A DNA stretch of 64,000 nucleotides from Novakomyces olei (GCA_016906335.1 JADEYG010000004.1:471001-535000); one strand, 5' to 3'. Positions 43,016 through 57,000 are shown, counted from the first letter of the stretch. The notes: generated from the letters alone by a model not told the origin. Made by a program: numbers and translations.

Positions 43016-43718
43016 ACGTGAAAAGTTTGAAGATTGACCCCTGCAAATTTTCTACCACATAAACGGAATAAAAAGTTCAGTTGCGACCCTGGAAAATTGT
43101 GCTCTAGTCGCGCGCCATGGGGTACAAGATCTCGAGTCTAGTGCTGATGAAAAGGCGCGCTAACAACAGGGAACAAGCTCGTGCCTTTAACCACTGTGAT
43201 GGAAAGACGCAGTCACTGTTCAAGCACTGTTATCCTGGTACTGCGCTCTGATCTTTGGCCAGACTCGTGGAGAAAGTTACGACCGCAAAAGGCCGACGTC
43301 AATTGTCTTGTCTTGAAATTGATCTGTATATATACTGTGAATGTATAGTATAATACTATAAGTATAATACTGTATGTATAATACTTTACAATACTGTTAT
43401 ATACGGTACGGTATACCAAGCATACCAAGCTTAGCTTTGGACCTAGAAGTGATTTAATGTGGAGGTATTATTACGTTACAATCCGGTCAGCTACACGTTA
43501 TAATATGGCTAAAACAAAGCAAAACGCTCTATTGACAGCAAGGATACTTGAAAAATGCGTCAAGTTTTTATGTCATTCGTTGGTACGTACGTATGTATGT
43601 ATACACATTATCGATAATAGTTCAGCGCTATAAGATTTACACTAAAAATTTACTCGTTAGCTGCCTGCATCCTATATTTGTTTATGTACACTTGCTCAGC
43701 AGGCAAAAGAGCTGCAAT
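43016..43718. promoter_or_regulatory. Divergent promoter region TAF4 / MCM21
   Basis: 703 bp between divergent starts. It includes a run of TACGTACGTATGTATG at about 43582-43600 and short AT direct repeats (TATAGTATAATACT) at about 43335-43390. Confidence 0.45.
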
Positions 43719-44888
43719 ATGGTACAAATGGAGAATCGGCGGAGGTCGCACGACGATGATGTGGAAGAAGCACCGGCGGCAAAGTTGCGTCGGCGTCAAT
43801 TAGAGCAAGATATTTCGGCTCTTAATGCAGAGTGTATATTCGCCATCCTGGTTTTGGTTTCCTTTTACTCTCGAATGTTTGGTGCCTTTTTGCTAACAGA
43901 TACAGACGAGGCCTGTAAGCGGCGGAATGAGGAACTGCGGCAGACGTTCCAGTCGACTGAAAGTACCGGCACTGACCGGAAAAAGGCACAATACAGCTTT
44001 GATGAAACACTATCTTGCTTATCAGAAAATGCGAGCTTCACCGGGGCAAGCTTGGAACAGACTCGTTTGGAGTTGGAGGAGAAGGTACATCGGCTTTACG
44101 GTATCACGCTGTTTGAGCCCGAACTGCCTGACCAAATGGTGGAAAAGTATACAGTCAAAGATGGCCGTGCTGTTTCAGTGCCACATGTTCCCGTTGTTGG
44201 CGTGCGCATAGAAACGTTTTTTAATGGTAGGTTCTTTTCCCTGTGGGCTTTTTGCTAATACAAAGGCCGGTTTGGTCCTCCGCATTATTTAGTTTTACGT
44301 ATACCCAAACTGTCACCGCCACAGTTTGTCATTTATCAGCATACTATACCCACTTTTATACCCGTACAAGGCATTGCCAACGAGTGCCTGAACACTGATT
44401 TTGAGGTAGTATTTTCATTGCGAAAATGTGCATAATACGAGCCATGAATACTAACGAAATCTAGGCGTTTTGCCGTATATTACGACGGCATGTAAATGCT
44501 TATCACGCTAGACGCACGGATATCGAAACGTGTGAGCAAATCATCAACGTTATGGAGCTCAAGGCTGACGAGTCTGCTGAATTTATCGAGCTTTTATGCA
44601 ACTATCAAGGGTATGTACTACTCCTTTTTATTGTTTTTGTCATCGCTTTCTAGTGCTTTATTTATATGTTTGCTTGTTTTTTTATTCACAGTTCTAAGTC
44701 TTACTTATGTCTCTAGACAAACCATTCGTGTGTATATCCAGTACAAGGACCTTTGCATGCACAACGTGTTAGTCGTGGAAGAGGCCACGGGGGCTCGGAA
44801 CCGCGTGCTAGAACAAAAGTTGCGACGAGAATCTTCTGCGGGCGGACTACTGTCTCAGAGTTTGTCAGCAGCCGTAGCATCTTCATGA
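43719..44888 (+). CDS. MCM21: Kinetochore protein CENP-O/Mcm21
   Basis: Inner-kinetochore CCAN/COMA subunit. Exons: 43719-43833, 43900-44226, 44266-44405, 44465-44610, 44717-44888, giving 299 aa. A charged N-terminus with a coiled coil (LRRRQLEQDISALNAE) is followed by the RWD-like region. GVRIETFFNGRFGPPHYLVLR, then HTIPTFIPVQGIANECL and FCRILRRHVNAYHARRTDIE, is the conserved block of the family. The alternative start at MENRRRS is three codons later. The first intron (66 nt, ending TTTTTGCTAACAG) is in frame and stop-free; its branch site touches the acceptor. Confidence 0.85.
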
Positions 44889-46103
<1,215 letters not shown>

Positions 46104-49100
46104 ATGGTACCGCCTACAGAATCATCTGGTAAAGAACCCAGTACTGTACGCAGTTTTGTCTTCTAACATGCAAAGATCCTGTGGAGCCACATTTCGAAAA
46201 GGTACAATCACAAAATGGAGAAGCCGAACCGGACGCCGAGTCACGCGTGCCTTCGAGCACAGAAAATGGTGCCAGCGAGTCTCGAGTCAGCAGTGAAGCA
46301 GTAAAAAACGAACAGGAAACCGTTGAGAAACCCGTCGAGGAACATGTCGAGGAAACCGTAAAGGAATGCATACATTTAGATAAATGTTGCAATTTACGAA
46401 GAATCGAACGGGCCGCGAGAACGCTGGTGAACCCGCGCCGGCGGAAATGTTCGGTAAGGCCGTTTATTTAAATAATTAATTGTTGTTTTGTGTGTCTTGG
46501 CTCTGCTTTTGAAGCAGATTTCATGTGTGGTTTACGTGCATATGACTCAGTTTGCGCCTGAATTATCACCGAAAATAAATATATTGGCCTCAACCAGTAC
46601 TTTCAATTGTTTTTCTGCTGAATTCCGGGCGACGAATACCCAATTTTTACTGACATTAACAGTCTTGCAACTCGGCTTTCAGTAAAGCATCCGACGAGCC
46701 TGTGACGCTATGGATGTGTCTGCACTGTGGAGGCCTTTTTTGCGGACGGTACGACAAGCAGCATGCGCTTACACACTATCAATCAGTCCTTGGCTCGCTG
46801 CACTGTATCATGCTGAACATTGAATCATTAAGTGCCTGGTGCTATGGCTGCGATATGGTCGTCGAACCCGGGGTTCATCGAAATGCGAAAATAAAATCGT
46901 CGAGGGATATTATCGCCCAGAATATATTCCCTGAAAACTCGGATGATAAAGCGGCCAAGGGCATTGGAGCCGTAGTGAAAAGCAGCCGACCTTGGCGTCC
47001 CGATTTTGAATCTACAACACCGGGACTCTCTAATTTGGGCAACACCTGCTACTTCAATTCCACCATACAGAATCTGGTAGTCGTACGGCTCTTGCACGAT
47101 GCAATACTTCCGGCTAAACACTATTTACCGAAACTGCCGCCTTTTTTACTGGAACCAGACTATACAAACAAGCCTTTGAGTGCTTGCTTTATACGGGCCA
47201 TGAAACAGATTTTCAGCAATACCACAGTGGGCAGTTCTATTAATCCTAAAAGCTTGTTTTCAGAACTGCGTCGGCAGCATCCTCAGTTTACAACATCTCA
47301 GCAAATGGACGCCCATGAGCTAATGCGTGTTCTTATGGGAAGTATGAGACTGGAGGAACTAGGCCAGGTCGAGGAGTCTGGACAGGGCGATGAGCAGGAT
47401 GGTGAGAAGCCTCATAGACTGCACCGCAGACGATTGTCACGGAGACATACAGTAGCACGTGAGGATGCCTTCTTTTCTGAGGGCCTCGTGTTTGATGAGC
47501 CCTTACCGGAGCAAAAAATAGTATGGGATTTTATATTTGGAGGGTCTTTGGCCAGTGTTGTCGTATGCGATACATGCAAGAGTATAACTACGGTTAGGGA
47601 AACTTATATGGACATTTCTCTGCCCATTTTCCAGCCTCATGTTCCCGCGCAGAAACGTAAACGGGACAGGATTAAAAGTGCATTTTCTCTGGGAACAGAC
47701 TCCTCTCAGCAACAGCAACACAAGAGCGGTCAGCAATCTGGCTCGGAAGCAGAACCCGTGAGACAGTCAAGACCTCATCGATCCAGCCACCAAAGTGTTC
47801 AAGAGTTGCGTAAATTAAATGATGAAATTCTATCCGAATCAGAGGCTGCAATGACGGATACAAACGTTGCTGGATCAGAGGGACCTTCGTCTGTGATTGC
47901 TTCAGGTATGGAGTCTAGTGCCGAAGAGGCAGAGGCAGAATCAACAGAGGCAGAGACTTTAGACGAAAGGGAAAAAGCTGAAGAAAGTAGGAAAAAGCAA
48001 CACGGCAGTTTAAGCGGTATTAGCGGGTTCGCTGAAGCCCGTAGAAAACTAGAGAAATTGGGACTCGGTGGCCTTAGCAGATCGCATAGTCTGTCCTCGT
48101 CTCCGAATGATATTGCTTCTCCCACCAACTCAGGTAAAGGCTTGTCACCGGCGGCCAAAGAGCCCTCGATTTCTACGCCAGAAGAAAAGCTGGATTATAT
48201 CGATAAACTGCTAGATTTACGCTACAAACGGAATCCGTCGTCCAGTGTAATTACGCTGGAAGATTGCTTGTTTGCTTTTACAAACACAGAAGTGCTGGAC
48301 GGTAGTAATGCGTTTGCGTGTGAGCACTGTGCAAAGCTGATAAATGCTGTGGCAGACAAGGAGAGGGAAAAGGAACAAGAAAATGGAAAAGAACAAGAAA
48401 AAGAGGCAACAATGAAAGGAGAAGGACAAGAAGGAGACAGGCAAGAAGAGACAGGGACTGTTGCCGATCCTTCCTCACTATCGAAAGATTCTCTGCCAAT
48501 CTCTTCACAGATCTCTCGGCAGGAATCTCACATCTCCCTGAGGCTCCAGGAGTCAGCAGCCTCAAGGAGCGGATACAGCGAGTCTGGCGAGGAGGCCTCC
48601 TTTATGAGCGACTCTGGAGTGGAGGAGGAAGGCGGGGACGCTCAGAGTTCTGCCGCCAATAGTAAAAGAAGGCCGTCTTCCGCATTCTCTGGAGCGAGCA
48701 CGACCAGCAACATCTCCCGGCATAATCGTCTGGCACGTAAATTGCGGATTCCGTGGATGACTAGTGTAGAGGCTGGAGAGAAAAGAGACGGAGGAGAGAA
48801 GGAGAATGAAAGGGATCTGGATCCTGAGCCGCAGCAAAAGCAAAATAAACGGCCAGAGTACGTTTACCGGCGGGCTTTTAAACGCTATTTCTTACACGAA
48901 CCAATACCGCACACATTGACTCTGCATTTGAAACGGTTTCAACACTTGAAGAATACCGGCACATTGAGAAAGATTGAGACGCTTGTTAAATTTGGTGAAC
49001 TATTGGACCTGACGCCTTTTATCGAGCCGGCTTACGCTGCACAGCTGAAGGATCAGGGCAAGTGCCCCGTAATGTTCCGGCTAGTTGGCGTTGTGGTACA

Positions 49101-49475
49101 TTTGGGCTCTTTTTACGGTGGACAGTAAGTGCTTATTTGAAGAACATATCTTCTACTATATTTAATCTCTTTGCTAAACTAGCATTCTACAAAATTTGGG
49201 GTTCTCTTTTTAGTTTTGTTTATTAATACGTGTTTTGTCTGTTGCTTAATTCATTTACCCGCTCGATACTAATTTCCAGCTATATTAGCTACACTTTTAC
49301 CGACAAAGTTCGGGGATTAGACGGCGCAGAGCTGGAGAATGAAGATCCTGGAGAAAGCCAAGAGCGCATTGGAGCTCGGCGATGGGTTTACGCCAGCGAT
49401 AAAACGGTGCGACCTGCCTCGTTTGACGAGGTGTCAAAATCGAAAGCGTATCTATTATTCTATGAACGTGTTTGA
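46104..49475 (+). CDS. Zinc-finger ubiquitin-specific protease (USP16/USP45 type)
   Basis: Cysteine deubiquitinase. Exons: 46104-46128, 46176-46453, 46663-49124, 49280-49475, giving 986 aa. An N-terminal acidic stretch leads to a UBP zinc finger: CIHLDKC, then KCSSCN formed exactly at the exon 2/3 junction, WMCLHCGGLFCGRYD and HYQS. The catalytic Cys box is GLSNLGNTCYFNSTIQNL. The finger-region pairs CDTC and CEHC are present, and HLKRFQHL precedes the catalytic His in HYISYTFTD, restored across the last intron. The middle insert (about residues 260-640) is low-complexity, Ser/Glu-rich. The tiny first exon (MVPPTESS) is inferred from a GTAAAG donor and ATGCAAAG acceptor. The finger suggests binding of free ubiquitin tails or histones. 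Confidence 0.88.
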
Positions 49476-50132
49476 TATCTGAATGGATCTGAGTCTGCTT
49501 TATTGTTTATTTTACCATTTGTCTATACAGCCGCCGACGAATATTACATGTGACTGCGACTTTCCTTCCGATCAAGCCTGAAATGAGATTTTATCGGATT
49601 GAAGAGGTCTTGACGGCAAATATACGAGCTCCACAGTTGATGGCAATTTTATATTTCTTGCCAGCATCTTTATGACCATTCACATTACGCTTACTTGATG
49701 CTGTAGAGGATTATAAGGCATCGTTTTTGCATGTAGTAATACCTACACTATTTCTCAAGTAACAATACGCTAGTATTATGTAAAGTCAGCTGTTATCTCG
49801 CTCTTGTCACCCGCGTTTCAAGTAATCATGCTGCGAATATTCAGCCGAAAATAATACACTTGTTGAGTATTGTATAGTAAGTAATACTACCAAACACCGA
49901 TTCCATTGGTTTAACGATTCCATTGATTTAATGATTACATTGTGTCTAATGATTTAATTGCGTATAATTATTACATAACAGCGTATAACGATACCATCGC
50001 GCACCTTATCGGAGGGACGTTTTTGCCGGATACAAAGTAAAGAAATTAGATAAGGAGGATCTATATTTTCAATATATACGGCAGTTTTGGATCAGTTTCT
50101 ATCACACAAACTGCAATTGCTCTCAGTCTAAA
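49476..50132. other. Intergenic region upstream of the MFS gene
   Basis: 657 bp. Short repeats of CATTGGTTTAACGATTC / CATTGATTTAATGATT type at about 49908-49950. No gene recognised. Confidence 0.5.
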
Positions 50133-52144
50133 ATGGTTCGAGCAGATGAGCGTACGCCTTTGTTAGACAATGATTTGCCTCCACCATTGGCGCCAACTGC
50201 GCCGACAGCGGCAGAACAGCCAGTTGCGCCCTCCGACGACTATACACCGCCTTCTAAGCTTTCTGTGATTCCCGCACTTTGGGTTGGCGGATTCCTCAGC
50301 GCCTTGGGTACGACGGTTCTTGAATTTGCTCTTTGCCTTGTCTGTCGGGTTTTATTCACTTTGCCGAGCCGTTTGTGCCTTGCATTCACTGACTTTTACA
50401 GACATGACTATCGTTGCTTCGTCATACAGCTCAATCGGTAATTGGATCAAAAAAAAAAAAAAAAAAAAGCTTTGTTTTAAAAGGCTTTGTTCTTAACTTG
50501 GACAATCTTTTTTTTTATTTCAAGATGATTCTTACTTTAGGCAACGACTTTGATTCTTTGGATAAAATGGTTTACGTTGCGATATCGTACCTTATTACAA
50601 ACACTGCATCTCAACCGCTATACGGCCGACTGTCAGATATCTTTGGTCGCAAGCAGGCACTTGCGTTTGCGAATTTCATTTTCGCTGTAGGAATGCTGTG
50701 GTGCAGTTTGGCTGGCAGCGTTTGGCAATTGACGGCTGCTCGAGCAATAGCGGGAATTGGCGGCGGCGGTCTGGCTACTCTATCGAGCATTATCACCTCT
50801 GATATAATTCCCCTTCGTGAACGCGGAACTTGGCAAGGCTATACAAACATTGTCTGGGGTAAGTCGAGTGCCCTTTTTTTTTAATTCGTATTCTTGTTTC
50901 TGCCCTTTTCTTTTCTTTTTTATTCAATTTCCTCCTCACATTCTTACAATTAGGCTCTGGAGGATCGTTGGGTGGACCGTTAGGCGGCTGGCTGTCTGAT
51001 TCACCTCTGGGCTGGCGATCTACGTTCTATCTCCAAGTGCCTTTTGCCATTATGTCGATGCTGTTAGTGTTGCGCAATGTGAATGTCCGGCCTAAAGTAC
51101 GAGGAGGAGGCGACAAGTCGCTGAAGCGTGTTGACTTTCTCGGGGGTCTGACTTTGGTAAGACTACAGACATCCGTTATATTATATTAGCGTTTGTCAAT
51201 GCTGGCTGTTCTAACGACAGGTCATCACCATTTCGACGCTTGTCCTGGGCGTAAACCTGGGCGGCAACGCTTTCCCATGGACGAGTCCGGTTATTATTGG
51301 CTCTCTAGTGGCATCAGCCGTATTTCTCTGCCTTTTCATCTACATTGAAGGTTATTGGGCCCAAGAGCCTATTCTTCCTCTGCACATTTTGGCTAAACTG
51401 ACTCCTTTTGGCTGTGCCTTTGGCAACATGTTTAATGCAATGGTGTTCTTCTCAATTATATACACAATGCCCCTGTTTTTCCAGGTCACTTACTCCCTTT
51501 CCAGTGGCGTTGCAGGGGCATTACTTGTTCCACAGGTCGTTTCTACCAGCCTCGGCAGTTTGGTGTCTGGGTTTGAAATGCGCCGGACCGGAAGGTACCG
51601 TGGCCTTGTCATAACAGGGTTTTTCCTCCTTCTTGCGGGTACTGCGCTATTGGCCGCATTGGCAACGGGCAAGATCTCCCGCTACGGTTTATCAGGCGTA
51701 ATGACGGTTATCGGGTTCGGGTACGGTGTTAATCTGACTACTACACTTATCGCGCTTATAAGTGCCCTTGATGTGGAAGACCAGGCAGTTGCTACTGGCT
51801 TAAGCTACCTTTTCCGATCAAGTGGAAGTGTTTTTGGTATAACCCTAACGCAAACTGCCCTGGTGAATCTTTTGTCCCGAGATTTGTTGTCCGCACTGAA
51901 GGGCAAAAGGCAAGCAAAGAAATGGGCGAGAGCTATAAAGGAATCGGTGGACTCGATCGACAAGCTGAAACCCAAATGGCAGCGGGCTGTGAGATTTGCT
52001 TACACTATGGACTTGAGATGGTGCCTTTGGCTGGTCGTAGTCTTTGCGGCAATCGCTTTTGCTTTCAGTCTCTGTGTGCAGGAGCATACACTGCACAAGA
52101 CTGTAAACCGAGATGGCGAAGACGAAGAGCCGGAGCAGCCTTAG
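50133..52144 (+). CDS. MFS drug:H+ antiporter family, vacuolar basic amino acid type (Vba/Fnx1)
   Basis: Exons: 50133-50307, 50402-50437, 50541-50858, 50954-51156, 51221-52144, giving 551 aa. Exon 2 is only 36 nt and codes for DMTIVASSYSSI, completing the family motif A-L-D-x-T-I-V-A. The N-terminal DERTPLLDND carries an acidic dileucine-like vacuolar sorting signal. MFS motif A is LYGRLSDIFGRKQ, and ARAIAGIGGGG with GGPLGGWLSD is typical of the 14-helix group. At least twelve hydrophobic helices are visible. In S. pombe, Fnx1/Vba2 load basic amino acids into the vacuole; the substrate here is inferred. An A20 run lies in intron 2. Confidence 0.87.
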
Positions 52145-52427
52145 GGCATATACTGTATAGATAATGTAGACTATTTAAAAAAGGTAATGTATTCGAATTT
52201 GTTCAGTGTTTTAGATGTTAAACGTTGTGGATAAAAGTTATGAATTCCGTGCGTGCTTGTATTAATGCTACCCGTAGTACAACAATGCCCTTGATTTCAG
52301 ACAGATAGTAGAGTCAACTTGCAAAGTGAAGCATTTCACGTTTGCATGTTCAAAGAAGTTTATTACTATGCTCGAAAACTATGGAAATCTACATAAAAAA
52401 GATCTCTTTTCTCACCGGCACATCTCA

Positions 52428-53230
52428 TGTGACACTGATGAATTAGATTCACCGCGTGTCAGTATAAGAGGTGTCGGTCAGAGGGATCTCTAAGGCACTG
52501 ACGGGTTATATGCGCCGGTGGACGTTGTGACTCTGTTATTGAACGAATACACACAACGGTGCAAATAGCAATCAGAACAATAAGAGTGGGTCACCAGCGG
52601 TAAGGTCCTGCTGTGAGCACTAGGCCAGCGGTGTCCCTCCAAGATCAACTTTCAAATCCATAGTGCTCCAACTTAATACAAACAAGATCAATGCTTGAGA
52701 GCACCCCCCAGCTGGCTATACAGCACAGAAGCTGATGAAGCCCGATCTTGCCGTACAAGCGGAATGGAAATTAGGCCAATGCATGGAAAACCGTGTTCCA
52801 ACGCAATACAACTGCCAAATGCCAAATCAACTAGCCCAAAGCCACCCCTCTATGCCTAGCGGAAATCTGCCCAGTCCTAAAGCCACAGTGGGCGATAGCG
52901 GTAGTCCTTGTCCGGACCTGAGACATAGAGGGGCCCCGAACGTGCCGTCTCCAAAGTCAATGCAGGGCCAAAAAATCACCGAAAAACCTGGAAAGACTCC
53001 AAAAAAAGGGAGGAATGGCCACGCCGGTATCGAACACCCATTACCGAGCGGAAAACAAGCCCTGCAACCACAAGTTTGAGCGGACAGAGTCCGTACCCCA
53101 GCTAAAAGGTGATTTACCAGGTGACAAACAAGTGCGGGAAATAGCGTCCGGACCTCGGGATCCCGAAGGATGGGGAACTAGGGGAGCGAAACCACCTGGC
53201 TTTATACCCTGGCCATGAGGCCTTTAGCAA
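52428..53230 (+). mobile_element. Possible fossil LTR-type element (weak)
   Basis: A TG..CA-bounded stretch from about 52428 to 52557 has a TATAAG box followed by a GT-rich segment and an end of ..GAATACACACA, which looks like the U3-R-U5 order of a solo LTR. The following Gln/Pro/Lys-rich frame could be a gag-like remnant. No reverse transcriptase, second LTR or primer site was recognised, so if real it is old and broken. The call rests on composition only. Confidence 0.2.
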
Positions 53231-53237
53231 ATTAGCA

Positions 53238-53443
53238 ATCACAGAAACGTTCTAATGTCCTCAGTTGCGGGTACGAAAACGTGAAAAGGGCTCAAAAAAA
53301 TGGGACTCAGAAACGTTCCAATTCCCTCAACCTTAATCACGAAAACGGGTGAATTGCTCCGAAAACAGGACTATGATCACAGAAACGTTGTAATCCCCTC
53401 AATGCTGATCACGAAAACGGGTGAAAGCACATGAAAAAGTCGT
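53238..53443. repeat. Three degenerate 66-72-bp tandem repeats
   Basis: Each unit begins near ATCACAGAAACGTT, continues with a CCCTCA-containing segment, then CACGAAAACGGGTGAA and a run of A. Unit landmarks AAACGT fall at 53245, 53311 and 53383. Just downstream, GTTTTCGTG occurs in the opposite orientation, so the array could fold back. Confidence 0.75.
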
Positions 53444-53704
53444 GCCGGTCCTGTTTTCGTGTTCATATCGTCTGTGTTTTCCCTGTTTTCATAACGATTA
53501 GCCTATTTTGGATGCGGTAGGGTCGGTTTTCGTTACGATAAACCCATATTGGGCACCATTAGCGTTGTGGATGAATGTGATTGGCCAATTCAATTTTCAG
53601 AGGTACAGTTTCGTTCTGCAAATTTTCACCAAGTAATAGACCTGATCGCGTTTTTGTTATTGCTGCTACTTTCCAAAAGTATACGTAATACATGTTTAAG
53701 AGCA

Positions 53705-53785
53705 TAAGTATAGTTTAGAGCGATAGTATAGTTAAGAGCGTAGAGTTAGTTAAGAGCGTAACGGATAGTTAAGAGCGTAAAGTAT
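53705..53785. repeat. About four 20-bp repeats (TAGTTAAGAGCGTA)
   Basis: TAGTTTAGAGCGA and three copies of TAGTTAAGAGCGTA at roughly 20-bp spacing, about 220-300 bp upstream of the NMA111 start. Confidence 0.8.
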
Positions 53786-54001
53786 AGTGAAAATAGAGTA
53801 GGGTATAGTGCAAAAATAATAGCATGAAAAGTACAGCTTAAAAGTACGATACATACTGAGTGCAGAAAGTAGTAATAAGTCCTAAGTCTACGATTAAGTC
53901 GAGCCGAGTATATTGCGGTTATACGCAAGCTATACAAATGTTAGGCACAAAACCATTTGTTTTAGGCATAAAAAGTCAATTGTCAAATATTTTTGGCACG
54001 T

Positions 54002-57000
54002 ATGGTGCAGGTATCAGATGGGAGAGGGCCTATGTATATCGATGGCGGAGAGCAGGTTGATGGTGAACGTGGGGGCAAGAGACGACGTACGAGTGTTACA
54101 AGGCCAGGGCAACATGAAAATGGCGAAGCAGAGAACGAAGCTAAAGAAAGTGCAACAGCAGCAGCAGCTGCTGCTGCGGCTTTAAATACTACTGGATCAG
54201 TGGCCGTAGTTGAGTCCGACGCTTGGAGAGACGCGGTGCGAAGGGTCACTCAGAGTGTAGTGTCCATACGGTTTTCTCAAGTAGTCTCTTTTGACACTGA
54301 TCCCGCTGAAACTGGAGAGGCGAGCGGGTTTATTGTAGACACGGAAAATGGGTATATTCTTACGAATCGACATGTCGCGTGTGCAGGACCGGTAAGAGAG
54401 CATTTTTCTCAATGTGGGCTTGCGAATTGACAAAATAATCCTCTTTTCTCGCTCATCTTTCCTTACGCTCTTTTTGATTTTTGAAGTGTTTAATTGCATT
54501 ATTATACTTCTTCAGTATATGGCTCTGACGGTCAATGGCTGAAGGAGATTGTTGCCTGCTTGATCTGCTTTTCATTTCAACAAACTCGCGCAAAATCTGA
54601 CCTGTGGCTCATCGCGCTTGCTTTATCTTATGGATTCTTATCTTGTGGATTCTTATCTTGTGGGTTCTTTTGTTATGGATTCTCGTCTGCCTGTCTTGCC
54701 TTTAGCTATTCGCGTCTTCTCCATGCCAATAACTGCCACTGCTTGTTTTCATAATTTTATTATATAAATATATATTGACCTTCAGTTTGTCGGAGTAGCG
54801 ATTTGCGAGAATCATGAAGAAGTCGACGTTGTCCCCGTGTACCGTGACCCTGTGCACGACTTTGGCATTCTCAAGTTTGATACGTCACGCATTAAATACA
54901 TGCCGCTGCGCTCGATCCCTCTCCGCCCCGACTTGGCCCAGATCGGAACCGAGATCCGGGTCGTTGGCAACGATGCCGGTGAGAAACTTTCCATTCTTGC
55001 CGGCTGGATTTCCCGGGTTGATCGTAACGTGCCAGATTACGGAGACTTTACGTTTAACGATTTTAATACACATTATATTCAGGCAGCAGCAAATGCCAGT
55101 GGTGGCTCTAGTGGGTCCCCCGTAGTTAACATTGAAGGGGCAGCGGTTGCACTGCAAGCAGGAGGCCATATGGAAGCAGCTACTGATTATTTTCTCCCGC
55201 TTGATCGGCCCTTGAGAGCACTGCGCTGCCTGCAAAACGGCGATGCAATAACCCGAGGCACATTGCAAGTACAATGGCTGTTCACTCCCTTTGACCTCTG
55301 CCTTCGTCTCGGCTTGCGTCCCGATACGGAGGCACAAGTTCGGAAAGCCTTCCCGACAACTACGGGTTTGCTGGTGGCAGAGACGGTGCTCGGAAAAGGT
55401 CCCGCGGACGGATTAGTACGTGAAGGAGATATTTTGATCGAGTTGGAGGGCAATCTGCTGGGCCAGTCGGCCCAGCAATTTATCCAGCTCGAGTCTAAAC
55501 TAGACTCCAGTGTCGGCGGTAGCGTTGCTTTGACATTACAAAGAGGCGGCTCTGACGTTCAGGTCAGTTGCAAAGTACAGGACACTCACGCGATAACCCC
55601 GGCCCAGTATTTAGAGGTTGCTGGAGCAAAATTTCATAATCTTTCCTACCAACTGGCCCGGTGCTTTGCGATTCCAGTTACTGGAGTCTTTATCGCTGAA
55701 CCTGCCGGCTCTTTTGCTCTAAGGCCCGGGTCGAGTACCGGGGAAGAAGGGTTCCTGTTGGAGTCGTTGGATTATCGGCCAGTCGGCGATTTGCATGATT
55801 TAATAGCAATAATGAGGTCACTGCCGGACAGGAAGCGGGTAGTTGTCGGGTACAGGCTGTTGCAGGATATGCACTCTTTACAGACCGAAATTGTCGCTCT
55901 TGATCGGCACTGGAACTCGCAGTTTAACCTAGTTGTTTGCAATTACTCTACGGGCAATTGGGATTTTGTTGATTTGAAAAGATATAGTGTCGAGCAGGTG
56001 GATGGAAGTGATTTGGAAAGTGAAGGCCATAAAGATAAAGAGCAAGGAATCAAGGGGACAACGCTTGAAATCCCCATATCAAAGACAGCTAGACTGATCG
56101 CTACACCCATCGAGTCGGCTGCTTCAAAGGCATCGGCCACACAACCGACTCTTGAGCCAATCAAGCCGCAAAAAGCCTCCTTCAACAGCCTACTGCAGAC
56201 GCTCGGCCCACTGTCCCAACTGGCCTGCAGCTTTGTACGGGTGTTTTACTACATGCCAATGGCGATTGACGGCTTTTACGCGAGTCGCAGTGAGGGAATG
56301 GCTATGATAGTAGACGCCCAGCTCGGGCTGGCGGTCACGAGCCGGGCTATTGTTCCTTATGCTTTAGGCGATTTAGATGTGCAGGTAGCAGAGAGTGTAA
56401 TTGTCCCCGCCAAAGTAGTGTACCTCGACCCTCTGGAAAACATTGCCATTATCCAGTTTGATCCCACCCTGGTCCTGCTGCAACTCGGTCAAGCTGAACT
56501 ATCCCACCAAACGCCGGAGCAAGGCCAGCGGGTACAGTTCCTTGGCTTTGCTACACTATCGGGAGTGCCTTCCGTGGCGGAAACGAGAATAGTAGACGTA
56601 ACGAGTGCAAGTGTAGCTGAATCAGCGACTCCACGATTCCGAGCCTTGAATTTTGACTGTGTTTCTGTAGAGAGTACGTTTGCCAATAACTGTGCAGCGG
56701 GAGCAGTTGCCGATGACCGTGGCCGGGTCATTGCTCTGTGGCTGCCTTTTCTCTGTGCCGATGACACGGTCAGTGGGAAACGGGTTGTAATGAACAAGGG
56801 AATGGACACGACTACTCTGTCTTGGGCCTTGAACATTCTGAGAAAGAAAGAGACGCCGGTGCCGTTTATTTTCAATATAGAAATTCAAGCCGTCGGCATA
56901 AGTCAGGCCCGGCTGTACGGGGTCAGTGAGGCGTGGACGCAGAGGGTAGCGGAAGCGAACCCGACGCGTCGGCAGCTGTTCCGTGTTAATCGGGTAGAAG

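Larger units (their letters stand above)
52145..54001. other. Accessory-looking 1.9 kb gap
   Basis: Contains a possible decayed LTR-like stretch, degenerate 66-72-bp tandem repeats and short 20-bp promoter repeats (separate entries). A Gln/Pro/Lys-rich open frame at 52735-53079 has no family I recognise. Confidence 0.5.
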
